A DNA stretch of 64,000 nt, taken from NCBI RefSeq assembly GCF_003144245.1, contig NW_020289988.1, positions 124,001 to 188,000 of the forward strand, in the 5' to 3' direction. The notes beneath the pieces were generated by a model. That model worked only from the letters and a program-made list of their open reading frames with translations. It had not been told where the DNA came from and made no database searches. Origin of the DNA: Jaminaea rosea. Taxonomy: Eukaryota > Basidiomycota > Exobasidiomycetes > Microstromatales. The position numbers and the translations under genes were made by a program. Positions 51,906 through 62,789 of the stretch are shown here, piece after piece (position 1 is the first letter of the stretch; every line of letters begins with the position of its first letter).

Positions 51906-54736
51906 TCATTCACTCCCGCCTCTCCTATGCTGCTGCTGCTCTGCCTGCTTCTCAGCAGCCCTCTTCTCCCATCGATCTCGATTCTCCCGCATCGCCGCTG
52001 AAAAGCTTGCAAAACTGTTCGGGGGCCCAGACGGCTGGAGCAGGCCATTGCCAACAGGACTGAGTGGCCCGTTCAGGGCGGACGCGATGGGCGTGCTGGC
52101 CCCACTGGTCCAGGCAACAGCGGGGGCATTGTGTTGGAAGTAGGCAGGACTGTTAGAGCGGCCCAATCCCGCATTTGGAGGAGAAGCGTAGCCACTTCCG
52201 GCGGCCACGGGCGTATGTCGTCCCGAAGCAGCTCTGCTCGCCGGTCTGCTGATCGCCGCCCCTTGCCCAGCAGCAGCGTTCAGCACGATACTGGACGGCA
52301 TCGTCGCAAGAGAGGGGGAAGAGCTCCTTGACTCCCGCATCAGGGCGGGCGAGACGGCACGGCGGATGTGCGCAAGCCGTACAAGGTCGTCTACGCTGCT
52401 TGTTGCTGAAAGTTGAGGGGTGAAGTCTTCTCCAGCGCCGCCGTTGGCTGCGTGTAGCTCATTGGCGTTGGCCTGGGAGGCGAGCATAGAGGTGCGTCGC
52501 TTGTTTCTGTCGCGACGCGCGCGACGTGCCGAGGACTTCGATGTGCTGCGACTCCCACCGGGTAGGAAAGATGTGGCCTTCAACACCCAACGACGTGCCG
52601 TCACTGGTAGCCAGGAGGTGATGCTGCGGCTGGTAGGAGACGATCGACGCTTCCGCCTCGCTTCGCCTCGCTCACCGATGAAGAGGGCGTCTTCCTCACT
52701 GCTCGACGTGCCTTCCTCCGAATTTGACGTGCCCACGCCGTTCGCCGCGTCGTCCGCTCCTTCCTCCATGTTGGCTAGACTGTACTCCCCAGCACCCGAG
52801 CGGCCGCCGCGACCTCCCTTGCCGAAAAGGCCACCACAGCAAAGGGCAGAGCGCAAAGCCTTCCGCCTTCTGGCAGTCGCAGGCGAATGGCCGCGAGTAC
52901 AAGCCAAGAGAAGACCGAGTAATAGCAGTGCTACAAGGAAGAAGGCGAACGCTGCGCCGCCTGAGGCCCGATCCGTCTTGAGGCTGGAGGGCAGATGGGA
53001 TCCGATTGCCCCGCCAGGCGCGTACCAAGGCGGCAGCGGGCGTCCTGACTTTGGCGGCGTGGCACCGTCGATCGTCTTGACACTCTCGATATCCTTCGTA
53101 GCTTCAAGCACGGCCTTGCCCAACGTCCAGCTGACACTTGTTCCGTCCACCTCATTGACACTCTGGAAGACCCCGCCTTCGTCGTCAAGATTCTTCTGCC
53201 CGGCCTTGTCCGCCACCTGGTCAGCATGATGCTTCCCATCTCCCTTTCCCTTACTGTCGATAACACGTGGCAAGCCTATCCCGTCGTGCAACACCGTAAC
53301 CATCCAAGCCGCTTTGAAACATTGCATCTTCAATCTGCCTTCGTCCACCTGCTGGCTGAAGCCACCATTCTTCAAGCCAGCGTCTAGCTCGCTCCAAGGT
53401 CTACTACAAAATTTCTCTGCCGCGCGTTGGAATTGTACGTAGTCGTAAGCCCCCCCTAGCTGGAAGACGTCGTGGCTCGAGAACCAGTATTCAGATACGC
53501 CAATGAAGTGGTTGAGGCTGAAATCGATGGGGGGGACGTGGATGCCGTGGAAGAGGCATGGAGGTTGGGCGCATGGTGCGCTTTTGTCTAGAAGGGGAGA
53601 GAGGGAGTGTAGGCAAGAGGTGAAGGAGCCTGTGCCTGTGAGGGTGTGGGAGGATGAGCTAGTGATGGCACCGGTTGGTAGACAGGGATCTTGCAAGGAT
53701 ACACCAGTAGAGTTGCGGATGAGAGCCTCCTCGTAGCGTTCGCGCGCTTTGTTGGTGCCGAAGCCGAGGAAGGTAGTGACAAAGACGTCGTGCGTGACAT
53801 CTGTGCCGTCGAGGAGCTTCAATTTGACCTGAGTGAGCTCTTCCTCTGCAGTCCCAGGCATCGTGTCCGTCGCACTATCACTCGTCTTCTCAGCGGCAGA
53901 GAGCGCCTTTCTACTGGGCTCGAAGGCAATCTGCGTGCTCGCCCCACCCATGTCCAAAAATCCGTACGTCGAGCGGCCTTTGGAAGGCTGCAGCCCTCCC
54001 GCGACATCGATAGATTTTGCATCCTCGTCCGGCTTGAAGTGAAAGCCATCCATCAGGTAATTGATAGCGATCCACCCCAGCAAGCCCTCCTCGTGTCCCG
54101 AAATGACTTGGACATGATCGCTGCAGCTCCCCTGTAGATTGAACGGGGTCCGAGAAGTCAAGAAGTCGCATGTTGCAGCGATGATGGCAGATTGGTCCGA
54201 GGAAGAGAGAAAACGCATTCCCGCTGTGGCCATTACGTAGACTGGAGTCGAGGCGACAAGGTGGGGCGGAACAACTTCCAATGCGTGGGCGAAGAGGGGC
54301 TCCAAGTAGCGACCGAGATCAGCCGTATGGCCGGCGAAGCTGGGAACACGATCCTTCTAGTCAGCATTTCGGTCTCTGATCCGGGGACACCGTAGCGCAC
54401 TCACGATGAGATGCCCGGCTCAACCTTCCATTGCCACTCTCTCCCGCTCCCCTCTTGTGTCCCTTTTTCCACCTTGGGGAGCACTTTCATCTTCTTTCCC
54501 TTGCGAAGTCGCTCTTCGCGAGTGACGGATGGCTCCTTCCAGGAGTAGACTTGCAGACGGGAGCCTGAAGAGCCCGCATCTACGAGGATGGCGTAGCGAC
54601 GGGAGGTGGACCATTCGCTATCCACTGCTGGAGGCGGGCGTGGGCGACGGGGTCGAAGGCGAAGGCGAGGCGTAGTCAGAGCGGGAGGCCGCGATGGACC
54701 CGGCTCGCTCCATTCTTGTGACGGGGAGGGCGACAT
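51906..54736 (-). CDS. YND1: Golgi apyrase (GDA1/CD39 family), YND1-like
   Basis: Exons (minus) 54736-54405 and 54339-51906 give 921 residues. The apyrase conserved regions are present in order: AILVDAGSSGSRLQVYSW, VYVMATAGMRFL, VISGHEEGLLGWIAINYL and FLDMGGASTQIAFEP. There is no N-terminal membrane anchor; a single transmembrane helix (FAFFLVALLLLGLLLAC) lies at about 572-592, followed by a roughly 330-residue basic, Ser-rich cytosolic tail. This topology matches yeast YND1, not GDA1. It hydrolyses nucleoside di- and triphosphates in the Golgi lumen, clearing the GDP or UDP released in glycosylation. The splice restores EPGIS-SFAGHTADLGRYL in one frame. Confidence 0.93.
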
Positions 54737-55081
54737 CTTGTTGAGGTGCAAGGAGTGTGGCAGTTCTTCAGTATGATGAGAATGAGCGTTGTGCGAGAAA
54801 AGGCATCCTTTTGATGTTAGGAGACGCAGATGCAGGAAGGGAAAGAAAGTGAAGCCGAGCGAGGCCGCCAGTCCGCCCTGACTTTGCACGAATCCAGCCA
54901 CTCCCGAAGCCACACGCATTTCGTCCCCACGTCCGGGGCAGATGAGAACGAGGGGGAGAACAGACGCGATCTGCAACAGTGGTCGGATTGCGAAGCAGAG
55001 ATGGGGTAGTACAGACGATTGCATCGGTGAAGTAGTGATAGAGTCACAGAGAGGATTGATCCCTCTTCCTTCTGTCACGGC
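54737..55081. other. Intergenic region, roadblock 3' end to apyrase 5' end
   Basis: 345 bases; both flanking genes are on the minus strand, so it holds the apyrase promoter and the roadblock gene's terminator. The apyrase frame continues upstream but lacks family similarity. Confidence 0.4.
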
Positions 55082-55603
55082 TCACGGCGCAATCGTCGGA
55101 TCCTGCAGCACGACGAGCAAGTACTTGTCGCTCGGGCTGATCATCATCTCGTACCTCTTCGTCCGGATCCTCACAAACCCGACCTCATCTCCTTCGTCCA
55201 CCCCTCCCACACCAGCGGAGAGCGTATCCATGCTTTGTCGCACTAGCTTGACGATCCTTCTCAGCCTCTCACTGCGATCGTGTGCACCAGGCCCGGACGG
55301 CTCAAAGTCTCTCCCACCAGCGCGGATGATGAGGGCGTCTGGACGACTGAGGATCAGGCAGCCGGTGACGTTCTTGTGAGATGTGAGCTTGGAGAGAGTG
55401 GCTTCTACCTCGGGTGGCGGTGCGGGCTGAGATGATGAAGAAGCTGCGAAGGCCTGGGCTGCTGTTGATGGAGAGGAGGCTGATGGGGTTGACGCTTCCT
55501 CTGCTCTTGAGGCTAAGGAGGCAGCTGGTGGCATGGGCGAGCCTGGTGGTGGCGGGCTCGTTGAGAGATTGTGCGGCTTTGCTGCGAGGGAGGAAGGATC
55601 CAT
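55082..55603 (-). CDS. DYNLRB: Dynein light chain, roadblock/LC7 type
   Basis: One exon from the ATG at 55603 gives 173 residues. The roadblock/LC7 domain occupies about 70-173: VEATLSKLTSHKNVTGCLIL, then RIVKLVRQSMDTLSAG, then FVRIRTKRYEMMISPSDKYL and LLVVLQDPT. The family protein is about 96 residues, so this one has a roughly 65-residue Ser/Ala/Pro-rich N-terminal extension and a Gly/acidic insert (VGGVDEGDE). It binds dynein intermediate chain in the cytoplasmic dynein motor. A true start inside the extension (at MPPAASLAS) or an undetected upstream exon is possible. It is divergent from ATG13. Confidence 0.9.
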   Translation of the reverse strand: MDPSSLAAKPHNLSTSPPPPGSPMPPAASLASRAEEASTPSASSPSTAAQAFAASSSSQPAPPPEVEATLSKLTSHKNVTGCLILSRPDALIIRAGGRDFEPSGPGAHDRSERLRRIVKLVRQSMDTLSAGVGGVDEGDEVGFVRIRTKRYEMMISPSDKYLLVVLQDPTIAP

Positions 55604-56231
55604 CCGGGCGTGGAGGCTTGGTGAGCCTGAGGAGGAGGAGGGGGAGAGGGACTGCGAGGCGAAGGAGCGCGAAGGGGGGTTGGTCCAAGATCTAATGGGT
55701 GCATATAGGCAGGGGCCGTCGCTACTCACCATGTCTGCGAGCGTGTATCTTCACACAGCAATGGCTCACGATGGATGCTGATCTTTTCTTTCCGCTTGAT
55801 GAGCTCGGAAACTTCTTTCGTCTTGACTGGTCGAGATGAGGTGATGGAATCAACGAATGGTTGTTCGCCCTCGTTATCGATTGGTGTGAGGCTGCTGCAC
55901 GCCTGCATCGTCGAAGCCAGCCCGTCCGCCTTGCCTTGCCTTGCCTTGCGTACGCAGCCGCTCCGCACTCCACTCCCGCCTGACTCTGCCGGTCGATCCG
56001 ACGCCGCTAGCTACGCCCAGGGTGCCGCCCTCGTTGAGGTGGACTGAGCACACATACACACGCTCGAGTCAGCTCCCTGATCCGCCTCCTCATCCATCAC
56101 TATCCGGCAGCGACTGCGTCATCTACGTATAGCGAGGCTGGCTGTTGTGCACGCTCAGCATGAGTCCATCGCTACCAGATTCCCTCTCATCTCTGCAGCC
56201 TTGCTAGAACTGCTCACCTCGCCGCGATAGC
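55604..56231. promoter_or_regulatory. Divergent intergenic region, roadblock / ATG13
   Basis: 628 bases between start codons on opposite strands. It contains four CCTTG units in tandem at 55929-55948. Both promoters should be here. Confidence 0.45.
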
Positions 56232-59200
56232 ATGGCGATGCCATCAACGACTGAGCCTCGCGACAGCCGCGAGGCCACTCCAGGCCCATCGACGATTCTC
56301 GACCCCTCATTCTCCTCCGGCTCTCCGGCCTCTTCATCTACCTCTTCGTCAATGCGCCTCGACGCCGTACTTTATAACTTCTACTCGAAATCCGTCAATC
56401 TCGTCGCCGCCAACCGACTGACCCACTCGACGTTTACGGCGCTCACGGACAGCGGCAGCGTGGGCCACGTCAATAAATGGTTCAGCCTGCCACTGCCAGA
56501 TATCGACATTTTCAAGGAGGAGCTGAGACTGTGGCGCTCCCTCTCTGCCTTCGTCCCACCCTCGGCGTTAGAGGCGTCCATTGAAACACCAGCAGATGAT
56601 GCTGCAGGCGCTCCACTCGTGGCTCGCGTCCCTCCCCTGGTCCTTGAAGTCATCTTCGAACCAGTCAAGGGTCCTACAGCCACGTCTCCTCGCCCTGTTG
56701 TGCTTGAAAGATGGCGCATAGACTTCACCGTCTTCCAGCCAGAGTCGGCCCCTGAGCTCCAAGACCTCTACAAGCGTTGTTCTACTCACCTGCAGGCCTT
56801 CGATGCAGCAACGCGCAACTTGCCCGCCTATAAGCTATACAAGAGGATACGCACAGGCGATGGAGCAGCCGTTGGACAGATTGGCTGCAGGCTGGGGACG
56901 GGCGAAGCACTCGATGTAGGGACGCCGAGCGGTGATCGCAGGGAGATTGGATTGGGAGGTGGCGACGAGGAGAATGCTTCGTCATCACAGACGGGGCTGC
57001 ATGGTTTTGCACCTCTCGTAACGCCACTCGGGTCGCTCACTGTTTCTGTCGAGTATCGAGAAAATCTTGCGCTCGCGGGCAATGTGAGACCGGATGATCT
57101 GCGGCCGGACGAGGACTACTTCAAGCCGCCGATTACAACGACGAAGCCAACGCCGAGCGCGCCCACTTCATCTAAGGTCTCAGCGCCGGCGGGTGGCAGC
57201 AGCTTCAGCGACCGGCCTTCTCCTCCTCCTCAGCCGCAGCCCAGCATCTCCTCATCACCTAGCTCCTTTGGCCGTATGAACACGTCAGGACCACCACGCG
57301 CCGGCCTATCAGCGTTGCGCAGCCAGCCGACGCCCACTGATCCTCCACTTTCCAGCTCGCCAGGGGCGGGCGAGCCGGCGTTTCTGACTTCTCACGCACG
57401 ACGCACAAGCTCAAGCAGCCTTTCCTCGACGCATAGCGAAAGACGCTTCCGTACTGCAAGCACGCTGGGTCCAGCAGGGTCCAGCGGATCAGGCATCGCC
57501 GAGCATCCTGCGGGCAGCGTGGGCATCGGTCGCCCAGCTTTGCCTCAGCAGATGCGCTTCGGCTCGTATTCACCTTCATCACCGAGCCCGCTTGCTCAAC
57601 AGGCTGCAGGTGCAGAGAGCGGAGCCTCATCGAGAAGCATCAGACCCACTGCGGCGTCCGTAGCCAAGCCATCCTCCACACCACCAACGCACAGCTTGCG
57701 TAACATCTTTCAGCACTACGCGCCCACCAATGTGGCCTCGTCTTCTTCGCCCGCGTCAAACAGCTCCATCGTCTCCTTGAGCGGCACTTCACGCCCGACA
57801 TATCGGCGTGCAGGATCGGGAGGCAGCAGTGGTAGTCACGAGCTCCCACGCGTGACTGAAGCGCCTGCTCCAGCCTCGTCTTCTTCGGGAGCATCTCGCC
57901 CATCCGTCTCTCCTCAAATGATACAGCGCTACTCTCGCACGCCATCTTATCGGTCACAGCACCCAGGCCAACAGGCTGGCCGAAACAGCTTGGAAGGTGC
58001 TGAGGGGCGCGCTTCGACGAGCAGTGGTGAAGTGCAGTCGGGAGGGGCAGGCCGCTCACCATCATTCAGCCGCTCATGGCAGGCACGCACCGAGGCAAGG
58101 CAGCAAGCAATGATGGCCATGGCGGGCAGCAGTGCGAGTAGGGGAAGCCCGAGCTCGCTCCTTAGTCGTGCAAGCCCCGGGTCACTGCTTAGCAGGGAAA
58201 GCCCGCCGGCGCAGCAGAAGCGGGCGAGCGGTGTCGGAAGGAGGGATTCGATCGATGATCTTGTCTCCCTGATCGAGTCGCGGCCGATGCTGGCGGGCTC
58301 GAGCTCTCCGAGACCGCAGGCACCGCAGGCACCTCCAGCCGCGACGGGCGGCTTCGTTCCAAGTCAATCGCCAGCCTTGGGCAGCTCAGCACTTGCCTCG
58401 AGTGGCAGCTCACGCGTCATGCTCTCCACGAGCGCAATGGATGACATGTTGGCCAAGATGACGCAGAGCGTTATGCGGCTTACTGCCCCGCCTGCGCCAA
58501 TGCCGGTCGCACCTGACGAGGCGGCAACATCTGCACCTGCTCTGCCGGCTGTATCGTCAGGCCACACAGGCGAGCCAGTCAATAGCTGCTCCTCGCCCTC
58601 GGCTGCCGCAGGTCAAGTCCTCAGACCCCCTACCGCGCCTCTCGCCCCCGACTTCGACGACTCTTCCTCCTTTGAAGGAGGGCGCGGCGCCATGTTACGA
58701 GGTCGGCTGTACCCCCGCAGTGCTGGTGCAGGACGAGGCGCTGGTGCCACTCGCGGCGGCCACTCCTCACATGAAGAAGTGGACGCCATCCTTCTGCAGG
58801 CGCATGACGATGACTACCCCACTGCGATCGGACCAGAACAGCAATCGCAACGAGAAACGAGGCGTCAAGCGTCCGATGTTGGAGCGGCACTGGCGCCGCG
58901 AGGGAGGCACTCCTTCGACTACGAAGATGAGGAAGAACATCCAGCCGGGAGGTTGGAGCTGCACTCTGATCCGAACACGCCTACGAGCCTGCGCTTCTCC
59001 TCTTCGCCCCTCCTCTCTCAGCCGCAGACCGCGTTGACTGGCGCCGCACCAGGTGCCGCCGGATATTCGCGCTTCGCTGGTCGTACGTCGACTGCTGCTG
59101 CCGCTGGTGCTACTGCCGGTGGGGCCCTTGGGTTGGGTAGGACGCTGCGCGCCAGTGCTGGCAGCGATGTAGACGAAGCTGCCTCTCCTTCTAATCTCTT

Positions 59201-59819
59201 TGCGCATCGTACTCCAAGTGGTGCTGCGGGAGTGGAGCGGGTGCGGAGCTCGAGTAGCGCTGCAGACCCCTCTGCCGCGTCCTCGGGAAGGAGATTCAGA
59301 CGATACGTGTCTGGATTCGATGTTGGCACTGGGGCAGCTGGAGGGAACGCTGCTCAAAGGGAGGGAGAGGATCAAGAGCCAGACGATGCGCAGCGTCTGC
59401 GATCGTTCGGTGCAGAGTTAAGCTCGATGCGCGGCCGAGGTGGGGCGCCTTGGTCCTCGTACGGCTTGACGGCCACGGCCACTACCACAGCTGGCAGCAC
59501 GACCATCACCGGTGGGCACGGCGTCGGATCTTCAAGTCCATGGCGTACCCGTCGTCCTCCCGTGCCGCCTTCCAGTGGTCGAGGCTTGGGAGGTCCACCA
59601 GCTGCTGGGCTGGGAAGGAGGGCAAGTCCCGGCCATTTGAGAACGCTGCAGCACCGCGGGGGAGAAGACACGACGATGAGCGGTGGAGGGGGAAATGGGA
59701 ATGGGTACGGTAGCGGTGAGGAGCGTGGCAGGACTGGCGCACCAGCAACGACGACGCCGACGAGCTCGAGGCAGCGATGGTGGGAGTATCAAAATGAGAG
59801 AGGTGGAGACGAGGACTGA
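56232..59819 (+). CDS. ATG13: Autophagy protein ATG13
   Basis: One exon, 1,195 residues. The N-terminal HORMA domain (about 40-285) shows LYNFYSKSVNLVAANRLTHS, KWFSLPLPDIDIFKEELRLW, LVLEVIFEPV, VVLERWRIDFTVFQ, YKLYKRIRTG and SLTVSVEYREN, matching fungal ATG13. The remaining 900 residues are Ser/Pro/Ala-rich and disordered, where phosphorylation sites and ATG1- and ATG17-binding segments lie in yeast. DSIDDLVSLIESRP (about 675) is a plausible short linear motif. The protein assembles the ATG1 kinase complex that starts autophagy and is held inactive by TORC1. Yeast ATG13 is 738 residues, so this tail is long. Confidence 0.92.
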   Translation: MAMPSTTEPRDSREATPGPSTILDPSFSSGSPASSSTSSSMRLDAVLYNFYSKSVNLVAANRLTHSTFTALTDSGSVGHVNKWFSLPLPDIDIFKEELRLWRSLSAFVPPSALEASIETPADDAAGAPLVARVPPLVLEVIFEPVKGPTATSPRPVVLERWRIDFTVFQPESAPELQDLYKRCSTHLQAFDAATRNLPAYKLYKRIRTGDGAAVGQIGCRLGTGEALDVGTPSGDRREIGLGGGDEENASSSQTGLHGFAPLVTPLGSLTVSVEYRENLALAGNVRPDDLRPDEDYFKPPITTTKPTPSAPTSSKVSAPAGGSSFSDRPSPPPQPQPSISSSPSSFGRMNTSGPPRAGLSALRSQPTPTDPPLSSSPGAGEPAFLTSHARRTSSSSLSSTHSERRFRTASTLGPAGSSGSGIAEHPAGSVGIGRPALPQQMRFGSYSPSSPSPLAQQAAGAESGASSRSIRPTAASVAKPSSTPPTHSLRNIFQHYAPTNVASSSSPASNSSIVSLSGTSRPTYRRAGSGGSSGSHELPRVTEAPAPASSSSGASRPSVSPQMIQRYSRTPSYRSQHPGQQAGRNSLEGAEGRASTSSGEVQSGGAGRSPSFSRSWQARTEARQQAMMAMAGSSASRGSPSSLLSRASPGSLLSRESPPAQQKRASGVGRRDSIDDLVSLIESRPMLAGSSSPRPQAPQAPPAATGGFVPSQSPALGSSALASSGSSRVMLSTSAMDDMLAKMTQSVMRLTAPPAPMPVAPDEAATSAPALPAVSSGHTGEPVNSCSSPSAAAGQVLRPPTAPLAPDFDDSSSFEGGRGAMLRGRLYPRSAGAGRGAGATRGGHSSHEEVDAILLQAHDDDYPTAIGPEQQSQRETRRQASDVGAALAPRGRHSFDYEDEEEHPAGRLELHSDPNTPTSLRFSSSPLLSQPQTALTGAAPGAAGYSRFAGRTSTAAAAGATAGGALGLGRTLRASAGSDVDEAASPSNLFAHRTPSGAAGVERVRSSSSAADPSAASSGRRFRRYVSGFDVGTGAAGGNAAQREGEDQEPDDAQRLRSFGAELSSMRGRGGAPWSSYGLTATATTTAGSTTITGGHGVGSSSPWRTRRPPVPPSSGRGLGGPPAAGLGRRASPGHLRTLQHRGGEDTTMSGGGGNGNGYGSGEERGRTGAPATTTPTSSRQRWWEYQNERGGDED

Positions 59820-60317
59820 GGGAAACAGCGGAAAGACGAGATGGACAGAGACAAAGGACCAGCATCACCAAGACAATCATTACCCTCAGACACATCACTC
59901 ATTCCTTGTTCATAAACACTCTCTTGCAATCACGATTGACACTTATACGTTCCATCACTTTGCTCGTTGTGCGCGGTGCGCCAGAAGTCGAGCCAATGGA
60001 GGAGCCAAGAGTATTCGCGACTGAACGATTCGCGGACAGTCTTTCCAGCGCGCATAGGTGCTCGTGCCTTGTCAAGTCGCTGCCACCGTCATCATCAGCA
60101 TGGTCAAATCGCCGGGCTTTTGACAAAGCAGGTGGCGAGGCTCACGACCTCACCGATCAGGAACGCCCTCGAACCAGGGTTGCGAGCTTGCTTGAACCGG
60201 GCCAGCCAGCTGAAGGACGGGTCAAGGTGCGTTTGCTACGCTTGCTGCGCAGGAAGCGTACACCTAATGTTCGATTGGTGAACGATGACTCAATGAGATT
60301 GCGTGGCGATCACGGGC
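59820..60317. other. Convergent intergenic region, ATG13 / voltage-sensor gene
   Basis: 498 bases between two 3' ends. Short open frames exist on both strands but none has recognisable features. Confidence 0.4.
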
Positions 60318-61332
60318 CTACAGCTCCTCCTCCTCATCGTCGTCTGCTCCGCTCCCGCCACTGTGCATGAGATGTTGTCGCTCCGGCGCTGCTGATCCTC
60401 CGCCTTGTCGCATTCGATTCCTCGTCGCAGCCGCATCGTCTTCAAGATCGATGTCCAGACTGAAGTCGTTGGCCGCCCCGGCCCCTCCTTGCCCTCCTGC
60501 ACCTGCGGCGCCGCCTCTTCTCCTCTGCTCCTGCTGGACCTGTCCTGCTCGACTCCCGCCGTAGGCTCCAGCCCCTCCTGCTCCTATAGCTCCTGGGTCA
60601 AGCTCAATACCTCTCGGCCTGCCAGTCCATGCATTGCGTCCGCTCCTCCTCACCACCGCCAGCAGTCTCATCAACTGCATCCCGTTCCTGAACACGAGCA
60701 GGAAGGAGTCGAAGAGCTCCTCCGATTTGCCAGTACGACCATGCTTTGCCTTCGGATTGTTTCGGTTGTAAGGCGAGCAGGTGTGGGAGAAGAAGATGAT
60801 AAGGAGGGTGAGGGTGCAGAGTAGGACGAGGAAGAGGTCCAAAACATTGAATGTTGAGTGCCAGAATTGCTGCCAAACGCACCGCAAAGAGATGAATGAA
60901 GTGCTGTTAGTATGCATTCATGCTCTTTCTTCGCTACTTCTGCTGGGAACTCACCCTACCAAAGGCGACAAAGCGGACCCCGACCTCAACCACCAACACC
61001 ACATTTACCAGCATCTCCACTATGTAGAAGACGTCACCCGGGCACTCATTGATCAGGCTGAGCAAGACGGTGAAGAGGGAAGCCAACGCCATGCTAGCAT
61101 ACAGGTAGAGGTAAGCCGTCGAGTGAACGAAGCGGTTTGCCACTCCCTTGAGAACCTCTGAGTTCTTCAAGCGATATTGTGAGGCTGAGCCTGACCATTG
61201 TGGGAGGGTGGAGGACGAGGAGGCTGAGGTGGTGGGTTGGTGCATGGCAGATGAGTCGAAGATGGTACCGTGACCCACTTGCTCGTTGCCTGGTGTGGAG
61301 CCGGGCATGCCGAGGGAGACGTGAGCGGCCAT
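60318..61332 (-). CDS. Voltage-sensor-domain membrane protein without a pore
   Basis: Exons (minus) 61332-60955 and 60869-60318 give 309 residues. Four hydrophobic helices form a voltage-sensor module: S1 about 73-93, S2 about 101-124 (FYIVEMLVNVVLVVEVGVRF), S3 about 134-154 (FNVLDLFLVLLCTLTLLIIFF), and an S4-like helix about 178-203 with Arg187, Arg194, Arg200 and Arg201. Acidic partners Glu106, Glu116 and Asp137 are present. No S5-pore-S6 follows; the rest is Gly/Ala-rich and ends in a run DDDEEEEL. It could be a proton-channel-like or regulatory voltage sensor, but the sparse S4 charges leave gating uncertain. The splice (FGR-QFWHSTF) joins loop S2-S3. Confidence 0.82.
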
Positions 61333-61743
61333 GTTCGGCTCTTAGTAGCAAGCTTTGTTGTGTTGAGGAGGATTGGATGGCAAGGGAAAGAGGGCAAATC
61401 GACATCGCCTCCCGTCCGTCCGCCCATCCGCACTTCGAGTCGAGTTGAGGTCTGTGCGAGAAAGTCGCGTGAGGCCCGAGATACGATTCAAGCTGCATCG
61501 AGACTACTGTATACGCCAGAGCTTGATGAGCACCTTCTCTGCGTCAATGCTGAGGCAACAAATGGTCCGAGAGATGGGAACAGAGAGCGCTTGGAACGCA
61601 ATGAGAGACGAGCACAATGCAGAAGTGGAGATCGATACATTCTCCCGCCGTCTGTTTCTACTGAATTGGTATTGCTGATGCACAAATGGCTGCCGGAACG
61701 ACTTGAGTCACCTCCTTCTTCTCTCCTCTCTCCCCCTCGTCAT
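61333..61743. other. Intergenic region, ISA1 3' end to voltage-sensor gene 5' end
   Basis: 411 bases with both neighbours on the minus strand; it should contain the voltage-sensor gene's promoter. No gene recognised. Confidence 0.4.
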
Positions 61744-62789
61744 CTACACCATCCACGACTCTCCGCATCCACAGCTCGCTGACACGTTTGGATTGTCGAA
61801 GACGAACTTGGCGCTCAAAGAGTCCTACAATAGCGCACAGGAGGACAAGGAAGCACAGTCAGCGATGCCCTGCTTTCACTATCATCTTTGGTTTCGTGAC
61901 TCGAACTCACCTCTTGCCAATCCATTACACTGCCGATGATACTGAAGAGGGCCTTCGAGTCGATGAGTACCTCAACGCCATCCTGCTTGACCTGTTCGTC
62001 GAACTTGCCCTTCTCCTGCGGTGTGATATACTCCAAATGGTAGCTCATACCTGCGCATCCCTTCTGCTTGACACCGATTCGGATCAATCGTGGACCTTGA
62101 TCGGACTCAAGGAGGTCCCGTAGACGTTCCACGGCGGTTGGGGTCAGAGTCAGGGCGGCCTTCTTTGCACGGAAGGCACGGCCAGAGGTGGGCTTGGAGG
62201 TCGCTGGGGAGGGAGAGGAGGGGGTTGTGGACGCAGTCGCTTCTGGTGCTACGGCTTTCGGTGCTGATGATGATGCCGTGTCGGTCTCTTTGCCTTTAGT
62301 GGGTTGTTGAGTTCGAGGCCCGGCGGGGGAAGAGGTGGAGAGGGTTGCGCACGCTCCGTCCTCCTGTGAAGACGCAGTCGCCTTTGCTGCATTGCTTCTC
62401 TGCTCCCTCTCGATAGCAGCCTTGCTACTTTCTGCCGCTGGCTGCTGTTGGTGCGCATCAGCGTCCAGCCCAGCACCGAGCTGCGAAAAGGGGCTGTTGC
62501 TGCCGCTGCCTCGCGTCGACTTCTGCTTTCCTGGCCAAGACGCAGGGTTGGGCGGATCTGATGGTGACTTGACCACTGCGGGCTCGGCTTCCATGTGAGG
62601 TACCGTTGAAGGCTGTGACGGGTGAGGCTTGCGAAGCGCAGAGGAGGTGCTAAGAAGACGAAGGCAGGTGGCGGGAGTGGATCGCTGCGCTACCACTCGT
62701 CGTGTGGAGGAGGCGGCTGAGCAGCGCATCCACGCCGACAGTGAGGAGGATGCTGTCGCTGTGCGTATTGAAGATGAAGCGGCGGCCAT
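61744..62789 (-). CDS. ISA1: Mitochondrial iron-sulfur assembly protein ISA1
   Basis: Exons (minus) 62789-61911 and 61824-61744 give 319 residues. A basic Ser/Arg N-terminus looks mitochondrial. About 150 residues of low-complexity linker follow, then the IscA-type domain (about 210-319): LTPTAVERLRDLLESD, Cys245 in KQKGCAGMSY, and Cys311 and Cys313 in SCGCGESWM, the three cluster ligands. The second exon of 81 bases supplies the CGC pair; without it the protein would lack its active end. ISA1 works with ISA2 and IBA57 in making 4Fe-4S clusters in mitochondria. The linker is much longer than in yeast ISA1 (250 residues in total). Confidence 0.93.

Noticed and set aside
1-62789. An iron-related neighbourhood (siderophore-type NRPS, CIA2, ISA1)
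   Set aside because: CIA2 and ISA1 are general housekeeping genes 40-60 kb away from the NRPS and from each other; coincidence is the simplest reading.
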